Shown: positions 34,262 to 45,738, counted from the first letter of the stretch. The stretch: DNA of 64,000 nucleotides from Gigantopelta aegis (GCF_016097555.1 NC_054702.1:62734650-62798649); one strand, 5' to 3'. The notes: generated from the sequence alone by a model not told the origin. Program-made: numbers and translations.

Positions 34262-35444
34262 CAGAGTTCGACAAATCCGCTAGCCCGACGCCCGTGGCTA
34301 GTGGTTTTTAAGTTCGGGCTAGTGAGAAACGCAAAACCACTAGCCCCTGCGGGCTAGTGGTTTCCCCCCTCCTCTCGTCATCGCTCGATCGTGGGTTTTT
34401 TCTTTCTTTCTTTCTTTTTCTCTCGGCTGAAATTTCGTTTAATAAATTTGATTGTGACGTTTGTCATCGAATAATATCAACAACGCAATGAGTATATAAT
34501 AATAATCCACTTGAGCTAGGTCTGCAAACTGCAGTAACATGCTATCTCTACATCGTCACAGTTAAAGCATGCATTGTTTACCTTTCCCTTTCAAGTTTCT
34601 GGCACAGGAAATAAAGTCTAATGACATGCGTGTTTTGATTGGTTAGACACGTCACGTGGTCGTTAATCTCGCACATGTTTTAGGCTAAGAACTTGGAAAT
34701 CACCAATCGCGACGACAGGTTAATCTCAATCAAGTAAACCCCAGCCATGCTTTGAATTTCAGTGTTTGTTTTATTTGCCTATTGTTTTCTAATTTAACAC
34801 TTCGCTAACATGTGGTTATCGGCAATCAGGAAAACAATTTACTTTAATGGTAACCGCATATGCAATGACTCGGCTTGGCCTATTACGTGTATCGGTTTGG
34901 ATAATACGTCACAGCTGCCGATACAAGATAATACCTTTTTTGTTCATCAATTAACAACGGATTAGATGTCGCCGTTATATTCTTTTGATATCGGTCGGAC
35001 ACGGAATAATGCCCTGTATTTGGCATCACCGTTCCTGGCGACATAAATAGTAGGCCCTAAATATATAACCAACTAACAAATACACTGAACCATCTATTAC
35101 CGTGTGTCACACTGTCGTACCCTCATTTAAATTTAATTATTTTGATAGTGTTTTTAGATACCAACCAAGAGTTCAAAAACAAAAACGGGACAATGACGAT
35201 GGATCACACTTGACAAAAGACAAAACGTACGACACGACAAAAAACTGAAAGTTACAACATGATTTAATTTTTTGTTTTATTTTACTGTTATACTCGTAAA
35301 TGTGTAATGTTACAAAAATTATATAAAAATCCAGTTATAATTGATCAGGAATTTGGGCTAGTGCTTTATCTTGGTGGGCTAGTGGTTTTCACAAACCCAC
35401 TAGCCCTGTGGCTAGTGACTTTTCAAAATATTTGTCATACTCTG
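34262..35444 (+). mobile_element. hAT-like non-autonomous element, CTAGCCC family, copy 2
   Basis: CAGAGTTCGACAAATCC to GTCATACTCTG, nearly collinear with 9751-10958, flanked by a perfect 8-bp duplication CCTATTAA (34254-34261 and 35445-35452). An 8-bp target-site duplication with CAG...CTG ends is typical of hAT. The short frame at 35307-35504 is part of the element, not a gene. Confidence 0.9.
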
Positions 35445-35714
35445 CCTATTAACCACTCTCAAGGAACCCATGACAATGTTGCCAACCCCAGGGCTCGAAC
35501 TTAACGATGGCACCAACAGCATTTGCCATTGTTGAGGTATAAATTGCAGTAGATAGAGAACAAATTAGACGGTGCAAAATGTATACACCTGATGCCAATA
35601 TTTAACATTTGCACATTTGAAATATGTCTACATACAGCAAAATAACCTTACAGTCATGTTCACTTGCAGCAAATGTCACTTTTAAAAACATTTGCAATAT
35701 TTAAAAAATTGATG

Positions 35715-35815
35715 TGGGAGACAATATCTGTGTGGTTCTTAACCATATGTCCGTCACCATATAAACTTAAATAAAATGTGTTGAGTGCGTCATTAAATAA
35801 ACCATTTCATGTTTC
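35715..35815 (+). repeat. SINE family A tail
   Basis: ATCTGTGTGGTTCTTAACCA, then AAATAAAATGTGTTGAGTGC and GTCATTAAATAAACCATTTC. The core is missing. Confidence 0.85.
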
Positions 35816-35858
35816 TGGACATTTAATTTTTTTAAATTTCAGGGGGTGTATACTCTTA

Positions 35859-36306
35859 AGGCCCTGCTACATGATACGAGTGACTCGAATTGCAACGCAA
35901 ACAAGCAAATCGTAACGTGTGGCATGCCATACGATTGAATCGGCCCGAGTCGCTCGTACGAGTCAAAGTTTAGAACCTGTTCTATTTTCATGCAATTGAA
36001 TTGGACATTTGGTGACGCTGACCAATCAGATCATGGCACAGATAACCACGACGTTCTGAGTGTAATGGCAGAAAACTCTGTTTGCTTGTCGGCACAGACC
36101 CAACAGCTCACAGAGTCGTATCAGGGACACAACATAAATATAGAAATGTTACAACAGCCGCCTTCTTATCAATACACGACATTGTTGATCATGGTTACAG
36201 CAGGGATGTTTTTCAATGACGTCGCATTTCATATGATTGACAAGTATCGTGTGGCAACACGTCCGATTCAATTGGTCCGATTCTATCCTATTGTGTAGCA
36301 GGCCCT
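35859..36306 (+). mobile_element. Harbinger-like MITE
   Basis: AGGCCCTGCTACATGATACG at left is matched inversely by GTGTAGCAGGCCCT at right, flanked by TTA (35856-35858, 36307-36309). A TTA/TAA 3-bp duplication is the PIF/Harbinger signature. The 102-codon frame at 35990-36298 shows no known domain and is probably chance. Confidence 0.75.
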
Positions 36307-36802
36307 TTAGTTTTCCTTAATAGGAATTCTGGCATATGGCGCTCTCGGTATGAGTCCGACGCAAAGACTCAGTCTGAGACTGCTTAAATCCTGTTACAAA
36401 ATTTCCTGCATACTCACTGTTCTTTAATATTTAGTCAATTAAATGATTGCATGTACATTTAATACATCAATTTACTTGGGAAACATATGTGAAAATCTGC
36501 AGGTGGCCAATCTAATTTCATAATACAAAACACTACTATGTTAGTGAAAAACAGACTTTGTGGTGGGAATTCCCTGACTTCGCTTTACATCACACGTGTG
36601 TTGCGCGAGCTCACATAGATAAAGTGAAAACTAACTTTACAAAGTGTCTACTTATCCATTTTAGAAACATGCTGGATCATAACATAAAACAGCCTTTTCT
36701 TAATCCTTCAACATTTTTGGCAATTTACTTCACGGACACCGACATAAAATACTATGATTTATGAATAAAGGCCTAATTTCTTAAATGCCTTCAAAAAGGA
36801 GG

Positions 36803-36875
36803 GAATGAATGTTTAATGACACCCCAGCACAAAAATACATATCAGCTATTGGGTGTCAGTAAGGTAAGTCAAAAA
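36803..36875 (-). repeat. Short repeat fragment
   Basis: GAATGTTTAATGACACCCCA followed by TATTGGGTGTCA resembles the inverted tail of the SINE families but is too short to place. Confidence 0.45.
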
Positions 36876-37329
36876 GGAGGGGTGCTTATTCAAAGATGTG
36901 GGCGTACTTTCAGTCAAGTACAGTATTCAATATAATAATCATGGGAAACAAAAGTTCGGTTTCGTGATTTTATCGACACGGTAACGAAAACTATCCTTTT
37001 CATAAAATCCAGGGGCCTGACGCACGTGCACACTGTACATAGGAGATCGATGGTTGAAGAGAGAAAGAGGAGGTTTTTACTTGCACAACCAATGGAAGTC
37101 TGTGAACGACCTCGCGGTCTTGGCCAAGCTTTGAAATGTTGGACGATGCAGACTACAGAATTACAAAAATCCCAAGTGTACAAAAGGGATAAAGAGGCAG
37201 TGGACAACTGAACTGTACATTTTACTGGTCTGAGCAAATTTTTACTCATTTGGGGCAAGCGGACAAGTACTTTTGGCCAGCCCGGATATCCATGCCATTT
37301 TTTTTTTTTTTTGTGAAGAGATAAATGCA

Positions 37330-37447
37330 GGCGAGACTTCTGAACGTTCCAGCATTCAGTTCATTAAGGCTTAGGTTTAGCCTAAACTTTAGGGTTAAGG
37401 TTAGTGATAGTATTAACATGCATGCTGGAACGTTCAGAAGTCTTTCC
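37330..37447 (+). mobile_element. 118-bp MITE with 8-bp target duplication
   Basis: Arms AGACTTCTGAACGTTCCAGC and GCTGGAACGTTCAGAAGTCT (22-bp perfect pairing, 37334-37355 with 37422-37443). Flanked by TAAATGCA at 37322-37329 and 37448-37455. Confidence 0.9.
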
Positions 37448-38151
37448 TAAATGCATTTCATAGTCTAATGTTGACATTATTGAGCTACTCCCGTAAACCA
37501 GGCTATTGTTTTAAAAAGTGACATGTGTCACGTGATGTTACCTAAACTTATGCAATGAATTTGTGAAGCAGACGACAGGGCATAAAATTTGAATTTTTCA
37601 GACATCCAATGTCATTCGTGTGGTTTTACTGATTACACAAACGATTTTCTTCAATAATTAGATAAAAATGAAATGATTAATGGGCAACGATAATCAAACG
37701 AGAATCTAAGATTAGTGATTTTTGTAGCTTTTCTCCATTACGAAAATATACTAACTAACGAAAAGGACTAACTTGAAAGCTGCCAGGCGAAAATAAAAAT
37801 TAAGCTAGTTTCGATTTGTTGGAAATAGGAATAATTCTGTAAAATGCTATTCACAGTAACAAGAACAAGATTGTCATGAGATCTCGCGCACTGCAGTGCA
37901 TGTTAATAATACTACATGCCCTTGTGACAGGCAAAATGGATTTTAAACTAATCAATCTAACGGTAGCTGCAGTTAATAGTGGTCATTTTGTCCGACACTA
38001 GGTACAGTCGCTAGAATGTCATCGCGTTTGTTATTAATAGACTCGAATCAGTCTGTAAGAAGCTACAAGTGTCGAACTCCACGGAAAATCCGTAATCAGC
38101 CAACTTATTCCGATTGGCTTGGAGTAGTAGTGAGAGAGATTTCCATGACAC

Positions 38152-38432
38152 CCATAGGCGTATGGGCTCCCTTTTGTGTAGGGGGCAGGCTGGTTTTTGC
38201 CCGAATTAAACAAAAATGCCTGAATCTGGATAAAAACATTTATTCATATTAGCATTACTACCAAACAGCTATATAGTGTTGCAAACGAACCACTATGCAT
38301 GTTTACATGGATTACAACTAATTTTGATGGTAGAATGATGGAAATACATGGTAAAGAATTATCAGGTTAGCACATTTTGCCCGAATCTCTTCCATTTCCC
38401 CCCAAATTTGATGTTTTGCTCGTACGCTTATG
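38152..38432 (+). mobile_element. 281-bp MITE (CATAGGCGTATGGGC)
   Basis: CCATAGGCGTATGGGC at left and GCTCGTACGCTTATG at right are inverted; the flanks share ATGACAC (38145-38151, 38433-38439). Internal TTTTTGCCCGAATTAAAC/TTTTGCCCGAATCTC motifs recur. Confidence 0.8.
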
Positions 38433-39203
38433 ATGACACACGTCTATTTTAAATTTTAACAGATAGTGTTATTAAATTGCATCGGTATATAATATAATAT
38501 TTTATTACCCTCCTGGTGAAGATATAGCGGTGTCGTACAAATTTCGTACGCACCACCAGGTGCGTATTACAAACTGTATTTTGATTTGTCAACAGGGAAC
38601 AGAGTTAATTTCGATTGGTTGGACAGCGACCTTATTAGCATAACGGGACTATTTTTTTCATTCATAATTAATGTCAAGGTCAGTAACATCCGACAACTTT
38701 TACTACAAATATTATTCACCGATTCAGCATTCAGACCATTGTTTTGGCATCGTACACAATAAATGAAACATATCCAACGTTAATTTTTTCATATGATATA
38801 TTTGACAAAAGGTAGTTTTTTATTTTTTTAAATTTACTCATCGACCTTAACTTTAGTTTTCCCGTAAACTCAGCTGCTTTTGCAAGCTACACGTTTTTAA
38901 CTGCAAAAACACTTGTTATTCTCTTATTGGTTGGATTTTTGGTCAACAAATTGTTATTGTCAGTTGTGATTTGTGAATTCATCATTATTAGCATAACCAG
39001 TGGCGTAACGGGAACATTTGTTTTTTTGGGGCGTTTTGTTAAAATATGGAATTATGCATTAGTTTTACCCATTTTTCACCCAGTATGAAAATAAACATAT
39101 ATTTATGCATGTACCTTACAGCTTTCTTTAAATTAAAAAAAGAAACCCGATGGAAATTTATGGGGAAGTATGTCTACATCACTCCCCTGAAAACGTCACT
39201 GAG

Positions 39204-39280
39204 AAGTAGCGTTAGTACAACGAACTATTTCTCAATGCGGCGTAGTAGCGTTAGTACAACGAACTATTTCTCAATGCAGT
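39204..39280 (+). repeat. 39-bp tandem duplication
   Basis: AGTAGCGTTAGTACAACGAA and the following TATTTCTCAATG occur twice, 39 bp apart. Confidence 0.95.
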
Positions 39281-39412
39281 GGTACGTAGTCGTGCACCGG
39301 CTAGTTATGCAAATCAACATCCGGTCTTGAAATGCAAAATTTACTGATTGATTGATTGATTTTTCATAATTTGCGTGATTTAAAGGAGGGTAATAAATAA
39401 AATACCACCCTC

Positions 39413-39536
39413 GTTTTTGCTAGATATAATTTTTACGAAACGAGTGAACTTCCCAAACGTATCTGACCTCACTTTCGTTCGGTCAGATACGTTTGGGAAG
39501 TTCACGAGTTTCGTAAAAATGATATCTAGCGAAAAC
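39413..39536 (+). repeat. Long hairpin, 56-bp arms, 12-bp loop
   Basis: Arms at 39413-39468 and 39481-39536 pair at about 52 of 56 positions (GAACTTCCCAAACGTATCTG with its complement). The loop is TCACTTTCGTTC. Flanking context suggests a MITE or the fold-back end of a larger element. Confidence 0.92.
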
Positions 39537-40439
39537 TTGTATAGTATTCTATATCTAAGAAACTACTCATAAAAGTTCTGTGACGTGCTTCAAACACTGA
39601 ATATCATGATGCGTGCAAATTTCCTAAATTGTAAATATGTCGGTGGCGTGCCAACGTAAGTAGCGTTTTATAACGAAAGTGGTGGTAGTCATGAAGAAAA
39701 TAGCTGGACACGTTGAATGAAGGAGGGAAAGCTGGTTAGAACATTACCATCAAGCACATATGACACACACATCTAGGTCAGGGATTTTCCACTGCACGCA
39801 GTTTTCCAAAACATTGATGATATTAGCTAACACACAGGTTTTTTTTTTCTTTTTCTGACAAACAATTACAGCTTTTGCACCAACGATCCGTTGTTTATGT
39901 TGATATTGGTTTTGCATAACTGACAGAATCGTTCGTGCCAAATTTTATGCCCTGGATGAGATTTTGACAATAACAGTGGTGTAAAACTTGTTTATTCAGG
40001 TTTGCTTAATATTACACACCATTTAACATAGTATGCACAGTGCAAAATGGCAGTTGTGTATACATTTCCCTTTGTATAAAAATATTCTGATGTCTATTTG
40101 TCTTTTCCTCATTTGTGCACGTTGTTTTTGGAAAGGTTGTCTTAATTCAACAAAAGTATGTTGTCATGGTTCAATCGTATGCAGATTCTTTAAAAACAAG
40201 TCAAATGTAAACAGACCGGTTTATGGGGTAGCCCAGTTCATGTTTTGGCATGAGTTCAACCCGTACCCCCTTTCAACAGTGTTTAATGGTTAGGGTAGTT
40301 TTAGGTAGAGGGTTAGGGTTAGTCTTTAGAGCCTTTGATATAGAGGGGTACGGGTCGAACTCTTTCCCACGGTTTTTTCACGATATATGTGAATAAAAAT
40401 TCTTGGTAAATCAGAATTTTTTTTACCTCTCAGCACCAG

Positions 40440-40480
40440 ACAGTAGCGACCGCAGCCGCCGCTAGGGGCGCAGCTGCGCC
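40440..40480. promoter_or_regulatory. Isolated CpG-rich spot
   Basis: GCGACCGCAGCCGCCGCTAG and GCGCAGCTGCGCCC stand out from an AT-rich background. On the minus strand a donor-like GAGAGGTAAAA follows. It could be a first exon or promoter, perhaps of the RING gene, but nothing links them. Confidence 0.15.
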
Positions 40481-41589
40481 CATATTCCGAAATGTCACGA
40501 GTTTGGTTCACAATTGGTAGTGTTGTTCAAGGCCAGAATACGCTTATTTTGATGACGATTTTGCACGTTTTTGTTGTTGTTATGACAAGTACACACCTTC
40601 CGATTGATGTATATCCTGTTTCTGAAGTTGAACGACTACAAAAAGACTTTTTTTGAGGCAAGTGAAACTTTGAATACGTCATATTTTGCCCCAAAAAGGG
40701 CGATTTCACTGAGATATTGATAGATATATATAGTAATATAATAAAACAGCATAAAAATAATTTTTTGGTAATTTAAAAAAAAAAGCAATTTAGTTTAATT
40801 CGACATCGAAAATATTTCAAGGGAGGTAACTCTGACCCACTGACCCGCAAAAGCGAACTATAGAACTTCACAGCAGGGACACATTTTGATAAAATTAAAC
40901 GTATTTGATGCTTTGTCATTATTTATCCACCCATTATTAACTTTTTGGGTAGAATATATATCATACTGAAGCGTTATTTTTAGAAGACAATGCATATTTA
41001 ATTCAAAATAACTTAAAATAATGTTTTGCTTATCATGATGACTCAGCAGTTTCAGATAGCTGAAGTTGATTTTAAAAAACATTTTGATAATGCATAACTA
41101 TTCAAATATAGACGTAAATCTATTTTTATGTAAATCATTTGAATGAGTTTAGCATATGACTAGATCAGTTTTTATACAAAAGAATAGTATTAATGCAATG
41201 GAAATAAATTAAACAGAATTTGTACTTTTTAAGTCTGTTATATTTGTAAATACCTTTTTGAAAGAAAATGTTTCAGGTACCATAACTTCTCACATTGTGA
41301 CACAAACTTAAATTTTTTGGTAACCAAGTAACATTAAATTCTAAGTATAATTATACTTTTTCATCACTTCATCAATGAATATTACTGTTAAAAATGGTAA
41401 AGAATTAATTATTTGTAAAAGATACTAAAAGTAAAGTGAAAATAACTACATACAGAAAAAACATTTGAAGGTGTGTTTCATCTGATGTAATGAATATTTC
41501 TGTTTACAAATATTATGTCAAACTAATTACAATATTTGAAACAAAAAGATAAATAACCATGGTCATAATGGGTATTTTTCTTTATTCAG

Positions 41590-41784
41590 GAAATGTGTAG
41601 TCTCTGTGCGTCTATGGAGAAACCTGAAATGGAAACGGAGTGGGAGAGTACACGTGGTTATGAGACAACTTTCAGTAGATTCAATTATACTTCAAGCTTG
41701 ATGCTGTTATGTTTTCTGTTTCCAACTGTGACAGAACCTGGAACCGAAATGAAGTGTGTGACAATAATTCATAGACAAATTTAG
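41590..41784 (+). CDS. Candidate terminal exon, unrecognised
   Basis: A good acceptor (TTTTTCTTTATTCAG) is followed by an open frame EMCSLCASMEKPEMETEWES to MKCVTIIHRQI and TAG. Composition is less AT-rich than its surroundings, and an AATAAA lies near 42440. It could be the last exon of an unknown + strand gene or a non-coding RNA exon; no upstream partner exon was found. Confidence 0.25.
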   Translation, partial: EMCSLCASMEKPEMETEWESTRGYETTFSRFNYTSSLMLLCFLFPTVTEPGTEMKCVTIIHRQI

Positions 41785-43490
41785 ACTAATACTCTTTCAT
41801 GGATGCTAAATTTGGTAGATCTAGCCATAAATGTTTTATTATAATTCAAAGTGGTATATAGTTATATTTATAATAATTCATTGTTTGAATTTGTTTTTAT
41901 AAAGCACTTTATTGAACTAAAATAATCATAGCTGCATTTAGTAAATTATTTAGCACACGTGTGACTGCTGTCTCATGCCTTAAGTGTTTCAGCTGCTAAA
42001 ATATGTTTTGGGGATATTTTTTTCTGGATAGAAATTTACCTTTCTGATATTGTACGAGTGTTTGGACATTCCTTTCAAAGGTGAAATATGGCTACTTATA
42101 TTGCTTTGTTTCTAATAATGATATTGAAGGTGTAAAGTATGTAAATATTTTTGTAAGAAATTGATTAAACATATTGGCCAATCATTGGCATTCGTCGTGT
42201 GATAAGTTTTTACTGGTTTGAGTTAAAAGACTGGTACATATGATAAGTTTTATTGCATCTTTTATTGAAATCTTCAAGTATTCAATATTATTATGAGTCT
42301 AGGTAAAAAAAAAAAAAAATATTTTGAAACAAGAAGCTTATTTTTTCATGTAACGTGTATCCACTTTCCATCTGCGATCTAAACCTTTATGTTTTCCTTT
42401 TTATTATTGGTCTGGATGTACATTATTGTATAAGCGTAAATAAATGTGAACTGAAAATGTTATTCTGATGTAACATTTGCATCAATTATTATGTCATTAA
42501 ATTACGTATTCCAAGATTTCTGTGTTTTTTTGTCATTTTGGAGCGGTTTCGAACCTACCCCAAGAATACATATGTTATCAGAAATAATAGTAACCCTTTA
42601 TATTTTCACTTGAAATTTTCAGAGATGCAACATTGATAACTGCTTGTAACATGTATAAGCTTACAACAGAAATTTCTCTGTTATGTTTTGGTTTACAAAA
42701 GTGGACGTAAATGACAATTAAAATCGTCATGTCGGCCATGTTTGGTCACAGAAGTACAAGGCTACTACGACTTTATTTTGCTTCATTTGGATAATATAGT
42801 GATGTTTTTTCAATAAGAGCAACATATTTAATGAAACTATGACCATAAAGAAAAACAAAAATTAAAATATTTTTTTGGTCTGCGGTACCTACAGACAGTA
42901 AACAGTGGGAAAATCCCAAATATTGCCATTAACAAATTATGAGTATTCATCAAATATTTCTAAAATATGTTTAAAAAAAAATTAAAAATATTAAAAAAGG
43001 GATGGTAAGAAATAGGGAGACGTACATAACTCGATAAAACAAGAGTCAATATAATATTCGAATTTAAGGTACTATCGAATTTAGGTTATTCGGTGATATA
43101 TCAAACAGTATTAAGAAGCGAGTTCTATTCCTATCTAGCACATTAATTATCTAAAATAATACCATTGTTCATAATTGTTTTGCGCTTCCATCAAAGATTT
43201 GGCAGCATTATTCATCTTAAACAAAATTAACAATATAACAAACAACAACAATCAACATTCCCGCTCTATTCTTCACGTGATGAAATTTCTTTTCTTTGAT
43301 TGGATTATTCTCTCAAGCGTTTGTTGGAGCACCGGATTCATTGGCACCATCTAAAATTCGACATTCAATTAGGACTAATAATAAATTCATTGTTACTGTC
43401 ATTATTAGTCGTTTTTATTTGTTTTTGTTTATATTGTTTACTAAGCCAATTATTATTATACTGTTATTTTTATTATTATTATTTGTAGTA
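41785..43490. other. Intergenic, nothing recognised
   Basis: AT-rich sequence with A-runs; no repeat family or exon could be supported apart from the possible poly(A) signal near 42440. Confidence 0.5.
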
Positions 43491-43499
43491 GTAGACTGT

Positions 43500-43530
43500 A
43501 CGTAGTAGTAGTAGTAGGGCCTAGTTGTAT

Positions 43531-43606
<76 letters not shown>

Positions 43607-43815
43607 GGTGGTGGTGGTGGTGGTGGTGGTGGTTGGTGGTGATAGTAGTAGTAATAGTAGAAGAAGTAGTAGTTGTTGAAGTAATTGCGATGGTGGTGAT
43701 GATATTAGTAGGCTAGTAGTAGTAATGGCAGTAGTGGTAGTAGTAGTGGTTGTAATGGTTGTGGTGGTGGTAGTAGTAGTAGAAGTAGTAGTAGAAGTAG
43801 TAGTAGTTGTAGTGT
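43500..43815 (+). repeat. (GTA/GTG)n trinucleotide repeat
   Basis: About 315 bp of GTA and GTG triplets with a pure GTG block near 43597-43632. The opposite-strand 137-codon frame is just poly-threonine from this repeat. Confidence 0.97.
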
Positions 43816-43859
43816 TAAAAGTTTTCAAGTAGACCTATCAGATTTTATGGCTGGCTTTA

Positions 43860-43930
43860 GCCCGAGTACTCTGACGGTAAGAGAGCTAGACGGACATTTG
43901 GATAGGTATCAACACTCTCTTACCGTCAGT
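43860..43930 (+). mobile_element. Miniature hairpin element (CTGACGGTAAGAGAG)
   Basis: CTGACGGTAAGAGAG and CTCTCTTACCGTCAG form a 15-bp perfect stem around about 30 bp. A relative lies at 44435-44510 with the same CCGAGTACTCTG lead-in and ACATTTGGACAG middle. Confidence 0.8.
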
Positions 43931-43937
43931 AAAAAGT

Positions 43938-44100
43938 AAAGTTTGTTTTATTTAACGACGCCTCTAAAGCACATTGATTTTTATCTTATCATCGGCTATT
44001 GGACGTCAAACATATGGTCATTCTGACATATTTCTTTAGAGAAAACCCACTGCCGTAAGGAGTCTTTTGTATGCACTTGACAACACCCCTTTTCAATGAT
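43938..44100 (-). repeat. SINE family B tail, minus strand
   Basis: AAAGTTTGTTTTATTTAACG, ATCGGCTATTGGACGTCAAA and GAGAAAACCCACTGCCG; truncated in the core. Confidence 0.8.
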
Positions 44101-44434
44101 GAATTATTGCATCTGCTGTTTACTTGTGATTGTGTTATAATGTAATTCAATAATGGTGTGAAATACATAACATCTCAGAAGTCCTCATTTTCCACACACT
44201 GTCCCAAACCTTGCCTTTACCTGGTGGTATTTCATTTTCAGCAGGTCATATATTTTCTTAGCAGGACATATTTCTTAATAATTTTGGCCTACTATTCATC
44301 AAAAATAATGTTCAGCAGGCCACATTTTATTTCGAGCTCTGTGGTCCTATTTATTTCAGACTAATGATCACTTTTACATGTATATATGCAAGTGTCAGAT
44401 CGTTCAATTTTACCGTATAGTAATATGTGCACCC

Positions 44435-44510
44435 CGAGTACTCTGGCCGTAAGAGAGCAAGACACACATTTGGACAGTTATAAATGACACTCTTATTATC
44501 ATCAGAGAAT
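44435..44510 (+). mobile_element. Miniature hairpin element, worn sister copy
   Basis: CCGAGTACTCTGGCCGTAAG followed by CACATTTGGACAGTTATAAA, related to 43860-43930. The right arm is decayed. Confidence 0.6.
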
Positions 44511-44817
44511 AATGTATTATATACTGATGGAAATAAATAAAGGATCACACAGATAGCATCAACACTACAGACATTCAATCCCACATTACAACTTGGTATA
44601 AAATACAGACATTACTATGCTAGTAGTGAATTAAATTTGGTCTACAATTTGATGTGTTCTCTTATTTCTTTCCATCAGTATATATTAAAACTGCCCCCTT
44701 TCAATAATATTCCGGTTATATACGTAGAACCGACGGGTTTCTTCTTGTAATGTATATATTAGTGATTAATATGTGAACATTTTTGTTATTAGGGAGATCG
44801 AAAATGGTCGATGCATA

Positions 44818-45040
44818 GGTATTTAACGTCAAACATAGGATTATTGCTATGCTATTAATATTACAGCGGGAATCTTTGATTACCGTTCGATAGGCACAGA
44901 TTGCGCAGTTTTGATATACATTAAATTAAGGTATTTAACGTCAAACATAGGATTGTTGTTATATTATAGCGGAAATGTTTGACTACCGTTTGGTAGGCAG
45001 AGATTGCGCAGTTTTGACATACATGTATATTAAATTCTCT
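44818..45040 (+). repeat. 118-bp tandem duplication
   Basis: AGGTATTTAACGTCAAACAT starts both units (44818 and 44936), and each ends with AGATTGCGCAGTTTTGA or its near copy. The two units differ by several substitutions. Confidence 0.85.
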
Positions 45041-45159
45041 GACTAATGAGAGCGTCATAACTGTCTAAATGTCAGAGTATTCGTTCTAGTGCACCTATAA
45101 TCAAAAGCCAACCACTGTAATTCAGCCTTTAAAGAGATTTCCTGAAGAAGTGGTTTATC

Positions 45160-45270
45160 AAACTTCGTTTTGTGTAACGACACCACTAGAGAACATTGAT
45201 TTATCAACCATCGTTTATTGGATGTTACACATTTACATTTGGCTATATTTTACATAGTCTTATCTAGCGA
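45160..45270 (-). repeat. SINE family B, outer (tail) part of a nested pair
   Basis: AACGACACCACTAGAGAACA and ATTGGATGTTACACATTTAC, ending in TATCTAGCGAG. It continues at 45521 after an inserted family A SINE. Confidence 0.85.
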
Positions 45271-45520
45271 GGAAGGAAGGAAATGTTTTACTTAACGACG
45301 CACTCAACACATTTCATTTACAGTTACATCGCGTCTGACATATGGTTAAGGACCACGGCACACATATATTGAGGGAGGAAACCCGCTGTCGCCACTTCAT
45401 AGGCTACTCTTTTTGATTAGCAGCAAGGGATCTTTTATATGCACCATTCCAAAGACAGGATATCACATACCACGGCCTTTGATGTACCAGTCGTTATGCA
45501 CTGGCTGGAGCGAGAAATAG
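45271..45520 (-). repeat. SINE family A nested in SINE family B
   Basis: GGAAGGAAGGAAATGTTTTA, GACATATGGTTAAGGACCAC, TTAGCAGCAAGGGATCTTTT, ending CGAGAAATAG. The flanks TATCTAGCGAG and TATCTAGAGAG are its ~11-bp target duplication, so the family A copy inserted into an existing family B copy. Confidence 0.9.
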
Positions 45521-45738
45521 TATCTAGAGAGGAACCCGTTACATTTTTCCATTAGTAGAAAGGGATTTTTATATGCACCATCCCACAGACAGGATAGCAC
45601 ATACCACAGCCTTTGATATACCAGTCGCGGTGCACTGGCTGAAACAAGAAACAGCCCAATGGGCCCATCGACGGGGATCAATCCTAGACCGACCGCGAAT
45701 CAAGTGAGCACTTTACCACTGGGCTACGTTCCACCCCT
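45521..45738 (-). repeat. SINE family B, core and head of the nested pair
   Basis: ATTTTTCCATTAGTAGAAAG, CCCACAGACAGGATAGCACA, GGGGATCAATCCTAGACC and a tRNA-like head in reverse (GAGCACTTTACCACTGGGCT). Confidence 0.9.

Noticed and set aside
37026-37211. Plus-strand frame MHTVHRRSMVEERKRRFLLA
   Set aside because: Basic and compositionally plausible, but no splice signals, family or partner exons could be supported.
39750-39941. Cysteine-containing minus-strand frames, possibly the tail of a DNA transposase
   Set aside because: The C-x2-C spacing (FCQLCKTN) is suggestive, but frames change at an A-run and no ends or other domains are visible.
43415-43828. 137-codon poly-threonine frame on the minus strand
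   Set aside because: Pure translation of the GTA/GTG triplet repeat.
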